Positions 26,654 through 35,835 of a stretch of 64,000 nucleotides of DNA are shown here, piece by piece. Below the pieces are notes generated by a model, which saw nothing but the letters and a program-made list of their open reading frames with translations, ran no database searches and was not told the DNA's origin. The number at the start of each line of letters is the position of its first letter. Position 1 is the stretch's first letter. Source of the DNA: Paenibacillus qinlingensis (GTDB lineage: Bacteria > Bacillota > Bacilli > Paenibacillales > NBRC-103111); the NCBI RefSeq assembly GCF_013204845.1, contig NZ_JABMKY010000032.1, positions 23,550 through 87,549 on the forward strand, read 5' to 3'. The position numbers and the translations under genes are program-made.

Positions 26654-27352
26654 GACATCCGTCGATACACTTGTACCACCTGTTAATCTTTCTCGCGTAT
26701 CTGTCTCCTGACCTTCAAGACGCTTCTGCAACGTAGCCCGCCAACTCACTGACAGCTTATCGACTTCCAGCAGTTGGCGGATGCCTGCAACATGCTCTTT
26801 CTCCTGATGCATAATCCGGTTGGCGTAGGCCACCGTGATCGCTTTGGGATGCGCGAAGATTCGCTTCAATCCATCGGATTTATCTACGAATCCTTCACGC
26901 AGAACGCGAAAATAGAAGCCGGTATACCCGGTTTCTTGCACTTTGAGCGGCATGTCTGGCCTGTCGTACTTGACAGATAATTTGAAGCATGGCTGCCGAG
27001 GTTGGCTCACTTCAACGATTGCTTCCCCCAGCTCAAAGATATCTCCGATGCACACCTCCGCCTCCACGATGCCACGGATCGTTAGATTTTCTCCAAATGC
27101 GCCATAGGTTAACGCCTGGCCTAACTCTTGTTCCCAATACACATAATGTTCAAAAGGATATACACAGACAGCCTTTTCTCGGCCACCGTGATGAACGAGA
27201 TCTGCCTGGCCATCCCCCTTGAAATTCTCCCATGACAAAAATAAAGCTCCATCCGTTGGCTGCTTATGAATCCCTGTGGCAACTTCTTTGTTTTTATACG
27301 GGACGAGCTGTGGCTTACCGATATTAATCGCTACGATTTCGACAGACTTCAT
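26624..27352 (-). CDS. MOSC domain protein, YiiM-like
   Basis: The 242-residue protein has the MOSC core LVHHGGREKAVCVYPFEHYVYWEQELG, GAFGENLTIRGI, and the conserved cysteine in EVSQPRQPCFKL, followed by a YiiM-type three-helix C-terminal region. YiiM-type MOSC proteins reduce N-hydroxylated compounds using molybdenum cofactor. The last 35 residues are Thr/Ser/Gly-rich and overlap the MFS gene. Confidence 0.88.
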   Translation of the reverse strand: MKSVEIVAINIGKPQLVPYKNKEVATGIHKQPTDGALFLSWENFKGDGQADLVHHGGREKAVCVYPFEHYVYWEQELGQALTYGAFGENLTIRGIVEAEVCIGDIFELGEAIVEVSQPRQPCFKLSVKYDRPDMPLKVQETGYTGFYFRVLREGFVDKSDGLKRIFAHPKAITVAYANRIMHQEKEHVAGIRQLLEVDKLSVSWRATLQKRLEGQETDTRERLTGGTSVSTDVSDGSANGAS

Positions 27353-27399
27353 ATGAGCTCAACTCCAAATATAGTTATTATTTCTTTATGATTCATCTT

Positions 27400-27426
27400 A
27401 TAATGATAGTTAAAACCTATCATTAT
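27400..27426. promoter_or_regulatory. LysR-type operator upstream of the second lysR gene
   Basis: A perfect 10-bp inverted repeat, ATAATGATAG (27400-27409) and CTATCATTAT (27417-27426), with a 7-bp centre. Its core ATAG-N7-CTAT equals the box before ilvE. It lies between the divergent MOSC and lysR genes. Confidence 0.7.
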
Positions 27427-27458
27427 GTTCATGATGTTACGGGTACACCGGAGGCTAA

Positions 27459-28340
27459 ATGGAACTTAAACAATTAGAGTACTTTATGGCGGTATGCCGA
27501 GAACTTCATTTTACCCGTGCTGCTGAGAAAATGCGAATTGCTCAACCCTCGTTGAGCCAGCAAATTCGGTTACTCGAGCATGAAATCGGCACGCCCTTAT
27601 TTGATCGCATTGGCAAGAAAACGGTCATCACCGAAGCCGGGCGCATCTTGCAGCAGCATGGCTTTCAAGTTTTTCATGAGTTATCTCAGGCACGTGCCGC
27701 CATTAGCGAGCTTCAAGGACTGGAGCGAGGAACATTAAAAATCGGTGCCCTGCTAACCGTTGTTAATTATTTACTCCCACCTACGGTTATTTCATTTCAT
27801 GAGCGCTATCCTCAGGTAGAATTGTCTGTTCTTGGGCTTCGGACGGGAGATATTTATGAGGGCCTCCTGCAAAATGAATTAGATCTCGGGATCGTGTATT
27901 TGCCCATGCAGCATGACGATTTAGAAACCATTCCGTTATATACGGATCATCTAGTGCTTGCCGTGCCAATGGATCATCCGCTAGCGAAGGAGCCCAACGT
28001 GTCGCTTGATATTTTAAAAGAAACACCAAGTGTCTTACTGCCGAGCTCGTACTTTCTCCGCCAATTCCTCAATGAACAGTGCCGTGCGCTTGATTTTGCC
28101 GTGCAGCCTGTCATCGAAATGACGACCTTGGAATCCATTATTCAAATGGTCCGCAAAGGCGTCGGAGTGACCGTTCTGCCGAAGGCTTATCTCGACTATA
28201 TTGATCATCCGCATATTCGTGCGATACCGATTCAGAATCCCGTGCTCACTACACAAATTGGCATCGTTTATCGCAAAAATAAATTCCTCTGCGCAGCCAG
28301 CCGTGTCTTTATGGAGCAGCTAATTGCGGCTTGCGTGTAG
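27459..28340 (+). CDS. LysR-family transcriptional regulator
   Basis: The 293-residue protein has an HTH FTRAAEKMRIAQPSLSQQIRLLEHEIGTPLFDR and an effector domain, and shares most motifs with the LysR protein near ilvE (CRELHFTRAAEK, GIVYRKNKFLCA). CGGAGG precedes the ATG by 5 nt. The stop overlaps the end of glyA by 21 bp. Candidate targets are its own promoter, the MOSC gene and glyA, each near an ATAG-N7-CTAT box. Confidence 0.9.
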   Translation: MELKQLEYFMAVCRELHFTRAAEKMRIAQPSLSQQIRLLEHEIGTPLFDRIGKKTVITEAGRILQQHGFQVFHELSQARAAISELQGLERGTLKIGALLTVVNYLLPPTVISFHERYPQVELSVLGLRTGDIYEGLLQNELDLGIVYLPMQHDDLETIPLYTDHLVLAVPMDHPLAKEPNVSLDILKETPSVLLPSSYFLRQFLNEQCRALDFAVQPVIEMTTLESIIQMVRKGVGVTVLPKAYLDYIDHPHIRAIPIQNPVLTTQIGIVYRKNKFLCAASRVFMEQLIAACV

Positions 28341-29564
28341 CGTGAATCGTGAGGTGATCTCCTTCACCTTCTTGCGCACTTGCTCCTGAATAACTACCTG
28401 ATTGGGGTTACGTAATGTGTGGGCAATAAGCTGAGCTATTTCTTGCATGTCCGCCGCTCCCATTCCTCTCGTGGTGACCGCAGGAGTTCCCAGACGAATC
28501 CCACTTGTAATTAACGGACTGGTTGGATCAAAAGGGATCGCATTCTTGTTCACGGTAATGCCCACTTCGTCCAGCAGATGCTGCGCGTCCTTACCTGTCA
28601 GTTGGATGCTGCGCAAATCAAGCAGGATCAGATGATTGTCCGTACCACCGGTCACAACATCAAGCCCTTCGGCCATTAGCGCTCCAGCCAATGTACGGGC
28701 ATTGAGGAGGACATCGGCCATATACTGACTGAACGCTGGACGACTCGCTTCTCCGAAAGCGACAGCTTTGGCCGCAATCGTATGCATGAAGGGACCGCCT
28801 TGCGTGGCTGGGAATACCGCTTTATCTATCGCCTGAGCCCAAGGCTTGCGGCATAAAATGACTCCCCCCCTTGGCCCTCGTAATGTTTTGTGCGTAGTCG
28901 TCGTCACGAAGTGCGCATGCGGCACTGGGTTTGGATGCAATCCAGCGGCAACAATGCCCGCGATGTGGGCCATATCTACGAGGAATAGCGCCCCGACTTC
29001 TTCGGCGATGTGCGCGAAGGGTTCGAAATCAATCGTGCGCGGATACGCACTGGCCCCTACCACAATGATACGTGGCTTGGATCTGTGGGCTAATTTGCGA
29101 ACTTCATCATAGTCGATGCGGAACGTCTGCTCGTTAACGCCGTAAGGGACGAAATTGTACCATTGTCCCGAAGCATTAACGGAGCTTCCATGCGTTAAGT
29201 GGCCGCCTTGCGCGAGATTCATCCCCAGGATCGTATCCCCTAGCTTAGCTGCAGCAAAATAAACGGCCATATTCGCTTGAGCTCCAGAGTGAGGCTGAAC
29301 GTTGGCGTGCTCCGCGCCGAACAATGCCTTCACTCTGTGAATGGCCATTTCCTCCACGGTATCGGCATGTTCACATCCGGCGTAGTATCGCTTACCAGGG
29401 TAGCCTTCCGCATATTTGTTGGTAAAAACCGTCCCCATTGCTTCCAGCACCGCACCACTGACAAAATTTTCGGACGCGATCAGCTCGATTTTATCGTGCT
29501 GCCGGTTTGCCTCTTGCTTGATCGCTGATGCGATCACGGGGTCTTGAATAAGCAAATGTTCCAT
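28320..29564 (-). CDS. glyA: Serine hydroxymethyltransferase
   Basis: The 414-residue PLP enzyme interconverts serine and glycine with tetrahydrofolate. Hallmarks: KIELIASENFVS, the PLP-lysine motif TTTTHKTLRGPRGG and DNHLILLDL. GGGAGG lies 8 nt before the chosen ATG; an in-frame start 11 codons upstream is less likely. The context is unusual (a LysR gene and no upp/rpiB neighbours), so it could be a second, regulated copy. Confidence 0.94.
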   Translation of the reverse strand: MEHLLIQDPVIASAIKQEANRQHDKIELIASENFVSGAVLEAMGTVFTNKYAEGYPGKRYYAGCEHADTVEEMAIHRVKALFGAEHANVQPHSGAQANMAVYFAAAKLGDTILGMNLAQGGHLTHGSSVNASGQWYNFVPYGVNEQTFRIDYDEVRKLAHRSKPRIIVVGASAYPRTIDFEPFAHIAEEVGALFLVDMAHIAGIVAAGLHPNPVPHAHFVTTTTHKTLRGPRGGVILCRKPWAQAIDKAVFPATQGGPFMHTIAAKAVAFGEASRPAFSQYMADVLLNARTLAGALMAEGLDVVTGGTDNHLILLDLRSIQLTGKDAQHLLDEVGITVNKNAIPFDPTSPLITSGIRLGTPAVTTRGMGAADMQEIAQLIAHTLRNPNQVVIQEQVRKKVKEITSRFTLHASRN

Positions 29565-29669
29565 GCCATGAACCTCCCTTGAGAAAATAGTTTTCACGTG
29601 CTACTTCTTTTCGGGTTCAGTATAAATGGGGACCATTGATTCTTCAATACAATAGTTCTTCTTATAACG

Positions 29670-29684
29670 ATAGGAAATTCCTAT
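29670..29684. promoter_or_regulatory. ATAG-N7-CTAT palindrome upstream of glyA
   Basis: ATAGGAAATTCCTAT is a 15-bp palindrome about 105 bp before the glyA ATG. It has the half-sites and spacing seen at the two lysR promoters. Confidence 0.5.
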
Positions 29685-29701
29685 GATTTGCACAAAAAAA
29701 A

Positions 29702-29751
29702 CAGGCTGCCCTGATGTCTGAGGAAATATAATCTCCTCGCACGGCAGCCTG
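29702..29751 (-). terminator. Terminator of the RibD/DHFR-like gene
   Basis: CAGGCTGCC (29702-29710) and GGCAGCCTG (29743-29751) form the stem; on the minus strand it is followed by a run of eight T. A second small stem, GAGGA/TCCTC, lies inside. Confidence 0.85.
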
Positions 29752-29765
29752 AATTGGTTGATTCG

Positions 29766-30314
29766 CTAGCTCTTAACTATCTGGTAGGTTACGGCCAGAA
29801 CGCCGTTACTGTAGCCTTTGGTGTCGACTAGCTTAAGGTTCAGCGGCTCCTCCATCCCTTCGAAAAGCCGCGTACCAGATCCTGCTACAACCGGGCAAAT
29901 GTTGAGGTTAAGTTCATCCAGCAATCCTTCACGCAGCAGCGATCTCACGAGAGTCGGGCTGCCTGGGACTTGAATATTCAGTCCTGGCTGCTGTTTGAGT
30001 TTCATGATTTCGTCGACAAAGTCACCTCTAAGCAGAGTTGCAGGCTGCCAATCCAATGTGTCGAGCGATTGCGAGACCACATACTTCGGCGAGTTATTTA
30101 AGAATTTCGCCATCGGCACATCATTGGTCTGGTGCTGCCAAAAACCCGCCAAAAACTGATACGTCTGCGGCCCCAAGAGTACCGCATCCGCTTTCGCCAC
30201 ACCTTCCGCGATGCGTGCCATGATCTCCGCATTGCCCCATTTCTTAGGCGAATTCTCTGGCGAGTCGATCACACCATCCAGTGACATGAACAGTCCTGCT
30301 ACGATTTTCCTCAT
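29766..30314 (-). CDS. RibD C-terminal/dihydrofolate reductase-like protein
   Basis: The 182-residue protein has the RibD_C pattern RKIVAGLFMSLDGVIDSPE at the N-terminus, DAVLLGPQTYQFL and IQVPGSPTLVRSLLREGLLDEL. Proteins of this group are NADPH-dependent reductases of unknown substrate in many Bacilli. It is probably not the true FolA because the active-site pattern differs. GGAGCAAACACG precedes the ATG. Confidence 0.85.
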   Translation of the reverse strand: MRKIVAGLFMSLDGVIDSPENSPKKWGNAEIMARIAEGVAKADAVLLGPQTYQFLAGFWQHQTNDVPMAKFLNNSPKYVVSQSLDTLDWQPATLLRGDFVDEIMKLKQQPGLNIQVPGSPTLVRSLLREGLLDELNLNICPVVAGSGTRLFEGMEEPLNLKLVDTKGYSNGVLAVTYQIVKS

Positions 30315-30377
30315 CGTGTTTGCTCCTTCTATAGCTTCGTCAACTCATATACACAAATAGTACCATAATGAATTCCT

Positions 30378-30704
30378 TTATTCCCCTTGGAACGAAGCCA
30401 CAACTTCCTCGATATAGATATCCTGCTCACCGATATAATAGTTTGCTACATCATCTTTCAATTCCTGAACTCTAGGGTCACTGATGAACGACTCCAAAGC
30501 TTCTTTCGTTTCAAAATACAAGCTGAATATATACGAATACCTCGGAGTCGTTCCATCTGCTGAGGACAGGACCTTTTTGACCTCATACTTGGCCGCTCCC
30601 ATTTCAAGCACCGTCTTCTGAGATAGTAAACTAACATGTGTATTCAGATAGTAAGCTTCATCAAATGGGATACCTTGTTTGTAGTGAAACGTTAATACGA
30701 GCAC
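30378..30704 (-). CDS. EthD-family protein
   Basis: The 108-residue dimeric ferredoxin-like-fold protein shows VLTFHYKQGIPFDEAYYLNTHVSLL, the EthD signature. Start is GTG with AAGGAG 8 nt upstream. It diverges from the PadR gene, so the palindrome at 30789-30807 could control both. Function unknown in Firmicutes. Confidence 0.82.
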   Translation of the reverse strand: MLVLTFHYKQGIPFDEAYYLNTHVSLLSQKTVLEMGAAKYEVKKVLSSADGTTPRYSYIFSLYFETKEALESFISDPRVQELKDDVANYYIGEQDIYIEEVVASFQGE

Positions 30705-30788
30705 GCAATCATCTCCTTAATGGGTTATAAACTCATCATAAACGATGACATTAGTGGCAGTGTCAATTTGTAAATGCCTATTGCACTC

Positions 30789-30807
30789 TATATCACGCGG
30801 TGATATA
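30789..30807. promoter_or_regulatory. PadR-type operator
   Basis: A perfect 19-bp palindrome TATATCAC-GCG-GTGATATA, followed at about 30819-30837 by a half-conserved second copy (TATATCAC-TAC-GCGATACA). It lies between ethD-like and padR genes. PadR proteins bind such ATAT-rich dyads and repress their own operon. Confidence 0.65.
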
Positions 30808-30884
30808 CTCATCTCATGATATATCACTACGCGATACAACGAGATATGATATAACATATCCTGATGTATGAAGAAGGAGAATTT

Positions 30885-31217
30885 ATGGATAGCGAAAAGC
30901 TCTACCGTCAGTACTTGCCGATGTCTGAAACGGCTTATTACATTTTGCTTTCCCTAACGGAAGTTCGGCATGGTTATGGCATTATTCAGTGGGTGGAGGA
31001 ACTCACGCAAGGTCGAATTCACCTCGGCCCTGGCACGATTTATGGCAGTTTATCTCGGATGGAGAAGGATCGTTTGATTCAAGCTGTAGCTGAAGAAGAG
31101 CGTCGTAAGCTGTACCGCATCACGCCTTCTGGTAAAGAACTACTCAAGCTGGAGATCGCCAGAATTACAGAGCTTTACGAAAATGCGAAGAAAGTAGAGG
31201 GATCTTTGTATGAGTGA
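30885..31217 (+). CDS. PadR-family transcriptional regulator
   Basis: The 110-residue winged-HTH protein shows AYYILLSLTEVRHGYGIIQWVEEL and LGPGTIYGSLSRMEKDRLI, the PadR core. AAGGAG lies 5 nt before the ATG at 30885; the longer frame is rejected. It overlaps the DUF2812 gene by 8 bp. PadR-DUF2812 pairs are common in Bacilli and are probably regulator and membrane partner or target. Confidence 0.9.
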   Translation: MDSEKLYRQYLPMSETAYYILLSLTEVRHGYGIIQWVEELTQGRIHLGPGTIYGSLSRMEKDRLIQAVAEEERRKLYRITPSGKELLKLEIARITELYENAKKVEGSLYE

Positions 31218-31728
31218 GACCAAAAAGATGTTTAAATGGTGGGACAGTTCACAATCGGAGACGATTACAGCATGGTTGGAGGATATGGAGGCGCAAGGCT
31301 GGCATTTACAACATGTAAATTGGAATGGCTTGCGTTTTCACTTTAAAAAAGGCGCTCCTCGCAAAATGAGCTACTGCGTCGATTACCAAACGAAGGTGGA
31401 TTCCAACTACGCTAGCATTTTTGAAGACACAGGTTGGGATAAAATTTACAGCGGTGCAGGTTGGTATATCTGGAGACAAACCTATCAGCATACGAAGCCT
31501 GAAATTTTTACTGACATTGACTCCATGATCGAGCGGAATAAACGACTCATCGGCGTATTTACGGCGGTTACTGCCGCACAAATCCCAATTTTCATGATAA
31601 ACATAAAAAATGTGATTTTTTATCCCTTGCTGATTCTCTATGTGCCAGTCCTTGTCTTACTGGGTATTAGTCTATACCGTCTAGTCGCTGCCAATAAAAG
31701 ACTTCAAGCCAAAAAGGACATTCTTTGA
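31210..31728 (+). CDS. DUF2812 membrane protein
   Basis: The 172-residue protein has the DUF2812 domain (ITAWLEDMEAQGWHLQHVN, RKMSYCVDYQ, GWYIWRQTY) in its first 100 residues and two membrane helices at the C-terminus. It is translationally coupled to padR. Function unknown. Its last codons overlap a minus-strand terminator. Confidence 0.87.
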   Translation: MSETKKMFKWWDSSQSETITAWLEDMEAQGWHLQHVNWNGLRFHFKKGAPRKMSYCVDYQTKVDSNYASIFEDTGWDKIYSGAGWYIWRQTYQHTKPEIFTDIDSMIERNKRLIGVFTAVTAAQIPIFMINIKNVIFYPLLILYVPVLVLLGISLYRLVAANKRLQAKKDIL

Positions 31729-31753
31729 TCCGCTAGGGCTGGCTGAATGTCCT
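31715..31753 (-). terminator. Terminator of the ankyrin gene
   Basis: AGGACATTC (31715-31723) pairs with GAATGTCCT (31745-31753); on the minus strand TTTTT follows. One arm lies in the end of the DUF2812 coding region. Confidence 0.7.
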
Positions 31754-31767
31754 CTGTTCACTATGTA

Positions 31768-32274
31768 TTACCCGATAGCTCCGTGCGCTCGCAACAAGCC
31801 AATCACCGCAGTATGACCCTGCTCTTTGGCTAGATCAATCGCATAGACGCCATCTTCCAATTTCGCATTCACATCCGCACCCTGGCTGATCAAAAGCTCA
31901 ATGATCTGCGTACTATCCTTATGGAAGGCGGCCACATGCAGACTCGTATGTCCATTGCTATCCATAATCGTCGGCTTCGCACGGTGAGCGAGCAGTAGTT
32001 GTATGACCTCTAAGCTCTGCTCGCCGGCAATAGCCGCATGCAGTGCCGTATTCGAAGGGATATAGCTGACTTTAGAATGCGATACGGCATTCACATCTGC
32101 GCCATTTTCCAAAAGCAGCTTAACCACTTCGCTCTGACCGAAATGTGCTGCAAATCCCAGAAGCGTAAGGCCATCACTGTTCTCAGCATTGACTAGCGAA
32201 AGATCCGTGTCCAGTAAATCCTTGACTAAGGTTACATCGCCAGTGCGTGCTGCTGTAAATATATTGTTAATCAT
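31768..32274 (-). CDS. Ankyrin-repeat protein
   Basis: The 168-residue protein is made of about five ankyrin repeats (DGLTLLGFAAHFGQSEVVKLLLENGADVNA, NGHTSLHVAAFHKDSTQIIELLISQGADVNA). There is no signal peptide. Such proteins mediate protein contacts; partner unknown. GGAGG precedes the ATG by 10 nt. Confidence 0.9.
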   Translation of the reverse strand: MINNIFTAARTGDVTLVKDLLDTDLSLVNAENSDGLTLLGFAAHFGQSEVVKLLLENGADVNAVSHSKVSYIPSNTALHAAIAGEQSLEVIQLLLAHRAKPTIMDSNGHTSLHVAAFHKDSTQIIELLISQGADVNAKLEDGVYAIDLAKEQGHTAVIGLLRAHGAIG

Positions 32275-32381
32275 GCAGGGGTGGCCTCCTCTAAATTATT
32301 CGCTATTTCAATTCGGCAAAAATCTAGATTTTTCCTTTTTTGCATATAAATAAATCGTGACGCCACCGAAAGCAAGAAAAA

Positions 32382-32408
32382 GACCCTCAGCATTCACCGC
32401 TGTGGGTC
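32382..32408 (-). terminator. Terminator of the aadK-like gene
   Basis: GACCCTCAGC (32382-32391) and GCTGTGGGTC (32399-32408) pair with one mismatch; TTTTT follows on the minus strand. Confidence 0.75.
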
Positions 32409-32419
32409 ATCTAGGCTCC

Positions 32420-33289
32420 CTAATTCCCATGTTTCTTCGGCCGATTTCGCACCTCATGCAAATAAGTACGTACATTCCGTTCTTCCGCATGAACGTATTC
32501 GAAGTCCAGATAAGCAGCAACTTCTTGCGCAGTTCTACTTAACAGGTCACACATCTTAAAGAGAGATTGCCAAATGTGATCATAATCAGCATCCGTATAC
32601 GTTGCTTTAAATGCTTGCCATTCGTCAGCTGTTAGGTAATTGGCGATGTACTTGCCACATTTGCCAGCACTCATCGTAAAATCAGCACGCATCCCTATTT
32701 TCCATTCGAGCATCTGAATCAGGACATTGCGATTGATTTGCTCATGCATAAACATGACATAGGTCAACTCTTCGCGCCAAAGCCCCTTCGCCATATTCAA
32801 GCAGATCCACCAGAACTCATTGCATGCTCCTTGGAATTGTTTCTCTGTAGGCCTATGGATATGATAGTCACTGTCGCTCGAAACAGGAAGTAGACCGATC
32901 GTTCCATCCTTATCCAAAAGCAATACACTTAAGCTGTCCGGCTTCATCAGCTGTTGCCGCTGCGCCAAAGGGATCAAGGTGAGGTCAATTCGATTCCCAT
33001 CTTGGAATTGCATCAGATACACGAGGCGCTCCGTTGGCTCCGCCATAGGATAAAATTCGTTATTATCCGGCATCTGCATGATGAGCCGCTCTCCAAACCG
33101 ATCAATCCAATCGGGATCCGATCGGAAAGATTCGGTTTCCTGTACGAAATAGACGATATCATAATCCTGAAATTCATCCCGAGGTACATTCGGATTCGTA
33201 CGCGATCCATTCATCATCACCGCACGAATTCGCTCATCTTCTCGAGCCGTGTCTAGGATGATGGCCATCATTTCTTGTTCACTTCGCAT
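32420..33289 (-). CDS. Aminoglycoside 6-adenylyltransferase-like protein (AadK family)
   Basis: The 289-residue protein has the nucleotidyltransferase motif MNGSRTNPNVPRDEFQDYDIVYFV with the paired acidic residues, NRIDLTLIP, and the C-terminal ANT(6) region. AadK-type enzymes adenylylate streptomycin. Chromosomal copies in Bacillus and Paenibacillus often give low or no resistance, so the true substrate is open. No mobile context is seen next to it. Confidence 0.88.
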   Translation of the reverse strand: MRSEQEMMAIILDTAREDERIRAVMMNGSRTNPNVPRDEFQDYDIVYFVQETESFRSDPDWIDRFGERLIMQMPDNNEFYPMAEPTERLVYLMQFQDGNRIDLTLIPLAQRQQLMKPDSLSVLLLDKDGTIGLLPVSSDSDYHIHRPTEKQFQGACNEFWWICLNMAKGLWREELTYVMFMHEQINRNVLIQMLEWKIGMRADFTMSAGKCGKYIANYLTADEWQAFKATYTDADYDHIWQSLFKMCDLLSRTAQEVAAYLDFEYVHAEERNVRTYLHEVRNRPKKHGN

Positions 33290-33359
33290 GGCTTTGGATT
33301 TGCCTCCTTTGCAACTCTAGTGATGGTCTACTTCGCTCCAGAGGGTTCCTACTCCTGTT

Positions 33360-35069
33360 TTATAGCTTGAACTTACCGACGGCTTGCTGCAGTCTCAGGG
33401 ACATACTGTTCAAGTCGTTAGCGAATGCAGCAACTTCTTGCAGCGCTGCAAGCTGCTGCTCAGCGCTCCCCGCTACATTCTGAGCGGCAAAGGCCGATTG
33501 CTGTGCGATGTTAGATGATTCAATCACCGAAGCCGTCACCTGTTCCGATCTTGCCGACATCTCTTCCGCCACAGCAGAAACATCACGGATCTGATCAGCC
33601 ACTTGATCGATTGCCCGCAGGATCAATTGAAAGGCCTCACCAGCCTCATGTACCACGACGATCCCCGTATGCACTTCTCTGGTTCCCTCATTCATCGCCT
33701 CGACAGCTAGCTGAGTACCCTGCTGAATTTGTTCAATCAACGCAATAATCTGATTGGCCGAGCTGCCTGATTGTTCAGCTAGCTTCCGCACTTCTCCAGC
33801 AACGACGGCAAAGCCGCGACCATGTTCGCCAGCACGAGCCGCTTCAATAGCTGCATTGAGCGCAAGCAGATTCGTCTGGGTGGCGATGTTGGAGATCACA
33901 CTTACAATGCTGCCGATTTCTATGGATTGCTTATCTAGCTTCTGTACCATGGAGGCTGTACGATCAACGGTGGCTCGTATGGATTCCATTTGACGAATAA
34001 CTTGCTGTAAGGATAGGTTACCGTTCCTTGCTTTCTCAGAGGCATCCATGGAAACATCCGATACGGAAGATGACGTTTCTGCAATTCGTTGTATGCCTAT
34101 CGACATTTCCTCCATCGCTCGAGCGCTTTCATTGGAAGTTAAGCCCTGAGCTTCAGCCCCTCGCGCTACGGCTTGGATAGAAGTCGCGATTTCGTTCGAA
34201 GCCGCCGAAGTTTCTTCTGCGCTTGCCGAAAGCTGCTTTGAGGAAACGGCTACATCATGTGAATTTGCATTCACCTCTTTAATCAGCTCTTGCAAATTAA
34301 GAATCATTCGGCTAAAGCTATCCGTTAGTTTCCCAACCTCATCCTTACTCTGACTCGTGATCGTACGCGTTAAGTCTCCCCCAGCAATGCTTTGAGCCAC
34401 ATTCATTAACACATTGATAGGTCCAATGATGATTCGGCTAAGCAGCAATGCGATACCTATGCCAAGCAGCACATCAATAATACAGGAAATAATAAGTGTC
34501 ATATTGACGGATTTAATTTCATCGGTTAAATACTCTGTGGATTCCTTCGATTCTTGATTGAATCTATTAATATATTGATCTGCCACGGTATAGATCGTTT
34601 GTTTGAATTCGTCGGTTTGATCATCCGCCTTCTTATTCTCATCGCGCAGCTGCGCTGCCGTTAGTTTGCTGCCTTTTTTATTAATGTCCATGACTACATC
34701 AAATGATTTGATAAAACCCTCGCTAGCGGTTCGCAGACTTGCAGCCAACTCCACCTCTTTCGGGTTGTCCGATCTTAGGGCAATGAACTCGAGGTATTCT
34801 CTAAATTTCACTTCATTTTCCTTGTACGCTTTCGCTGCTTCATCACTCTGATTGATAATGACATCAGCTTGATTACTGTACAGGATGCCTACATAATTCT
34901 TAAGCTCGTATGCTGCCTTCAACTCGGCATTTCGTTCCGTCTCCTGACTCAACGTACTTTGAGCTCCCGTTAGTTTCCAGTAATTGTTCACGGCACCAAG
35001 CGTAAATAACAAAATAACTAAGAGCATGCCCGATAGTAGTTTCGTTTTTAAAGACCAATTTTTAATCAT
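33360..35069 (-). CDS. Methyl-accepting chemotaxis protein
   Basis: The 569-residue chemoreceptor has a membrane helix near residues 9-29, an extracellular four-helix-bundle-type sensor, a second helix (about 187-207), HAMP, and a long signalling coiled coil with the conserved hairpin ISNIATQTNLLALNAAIEAARAGEHGRGFAVVAGEVRKLAEQS. AAGGGG precedes the chosen ATG; 30 upstream in-frame codons are not needed. Ligand unknown. Confidence 0.93.
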   Translation of the reverse strand: MIKNWSLKTKLLSGMLLVILLFTLGAVNNYWKLTGAQSTLSQETERNAELKAAYELKNYVGILYSNQADVIINQSDEAAKAYKENEVKFREYLEFIALRSDNPKEVELAASLRTASEGFIKSFDVVMDINKKGSKLTAAQLRDENKKADDQTDEFKQTIYTVADQYINRFNQESKESTEYLTDEIKSVNMTLIISCIIDVLLGIGIALLLSRIIIGPINVLMNVAQSIAGGDLTRTITSQSKDEVGKLTDSFSRMILNLQELIKEVNANSHDVAVSSKQLSASAEETSAASNEIATSIQAVARGAEAQGLTSNESARAMEEMSIGIQRIAETSSSVSDVSMDASEKARNGNLSLQQVIRQMESIRATVDRTASMVQKLDKQSIEIGSIVSVISNIATQTNLLALNAAIEAARAGEHGRGFAVVAGEVRKLAEQSGSSANQIIALIEQIQQGTQLAVEAMNEGTREVHTGIVVVHEAGEAFQLILRAIDQVADQIRDVSAVAEEMSARSEQVTASVIESSNIAQQSAFAAQNVAGSAEQQLAALQEVAAFANDLNSMSLRLQQAVGKFKL

Positions 35070-35274
35070 GAAAGACCCCTTCTTTCTTCTTTTGAATTCT
35101 AGCCGCTGCGTTACGTGCTTTGTTCGATTGCCATTGAATTCAAGAAAGTTTTTTCTCATCTAAGCAGTCATCTAAGAGGTCTTCATTCGACAAATTTCGC
35201 GGGCTATTCTATCTATATCGACAAATGTTATTAAAAAAATAAGGGGGGATGTCATCTTCCATAACATGCAAAAC

Positions 35275-35316
35275 AAACGCCTACGCCGTCCTTCAAGGAC
35301 GGGAGTTTATGGAGAA
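35275..35316 (+). repeat. Direct repeat with hairpin, copy 1
   Basis: About 42 bp, AAACGCCTAC followed by CCGTCCTT-C-AAGGACGG and GTTTATGG-type end, recurs at 36322-36365 in the same orientation with about 90 percent identity. The two copies flank the 1-kb repeat island. Hairpin plus TTTAT is reminiscent of IS200/IS605-type ends or REP sequences, but no transposase gene is present. Confidence 0.6.
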
Positions 35317-35428
35317 ATAGAGCCAATTTACAAGCCATTCCTCCTCGTAATTTCGCTGCTACAGCATTTATCGGCTATTCGAAAGGGAAGGGAGAGTAGC
35401 AACTGCTAAGTTTGTGGTGGTTTTGGGG

Positions 35429-35617
35429 AATAAATGGATTTCCTACATCTATTTCCGGGTAAAACTAGCCTCTTGGGAGTTTAACTGGATTTTCTACATT
35501 TAAATTTGCTCGATATGCCCCCTTTGGAGAAATTGGCCTGAAATAACGGGAGGAAATCCAGTTAGTCTGCCAAAATGCGTGATCTCGCTTGAATTAGCTA
35601 CAGATAATCCAGTTATT
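35429..35617. repeat. Tetrad element B (TAACTGGA motif)
   Basis: Four 24-mers at 35429-35452, 35480-35503 (forward), 35543-35566 and 35594-35617 (reverse). Start-to-start distances are 51, 63 and 51. The best copies share TTAACTGGATTTTCTACAT. It lies between the chemoreceptor start and the GGGTT array. Confidence 0.75.
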
Positions 35618-35658
35618 CACTTGGTCAGGATGCACTGTGGGTAACGCCTAGGTTGCGA

Positions 35659-35829
35659 GTTGGGTTGGGTTGGGTTGGGTTGGGTTGGGTTGGGTTGGGT
35701 TGGGTTGGGTTGGGTTGGGTTGGGTTGGGTTGGGTTGGGTCGGGTTGGGTTGGGTTGGGTTGGGTTGGGTTGGGTTGGGTTGGGTTGGGTTGGGTTGGGT
35801 TGGGTTGGGTTGGGTTGGGTTGGGTTGGG
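35659..35829 (+). repeat. Pentanucleotide array (GGGTT), about 34 units
   Basis: About 171 bp of uninterrupted GGGTT on the + strand, with one T-to-C change at 35741. The + strand has runs of G3 separated by TT throughout, so it can form G-quadruplexes. All frames are open simply because of the repeat. Confidence 0.95.
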
Positions 35830-35835
35830 AGCTAT

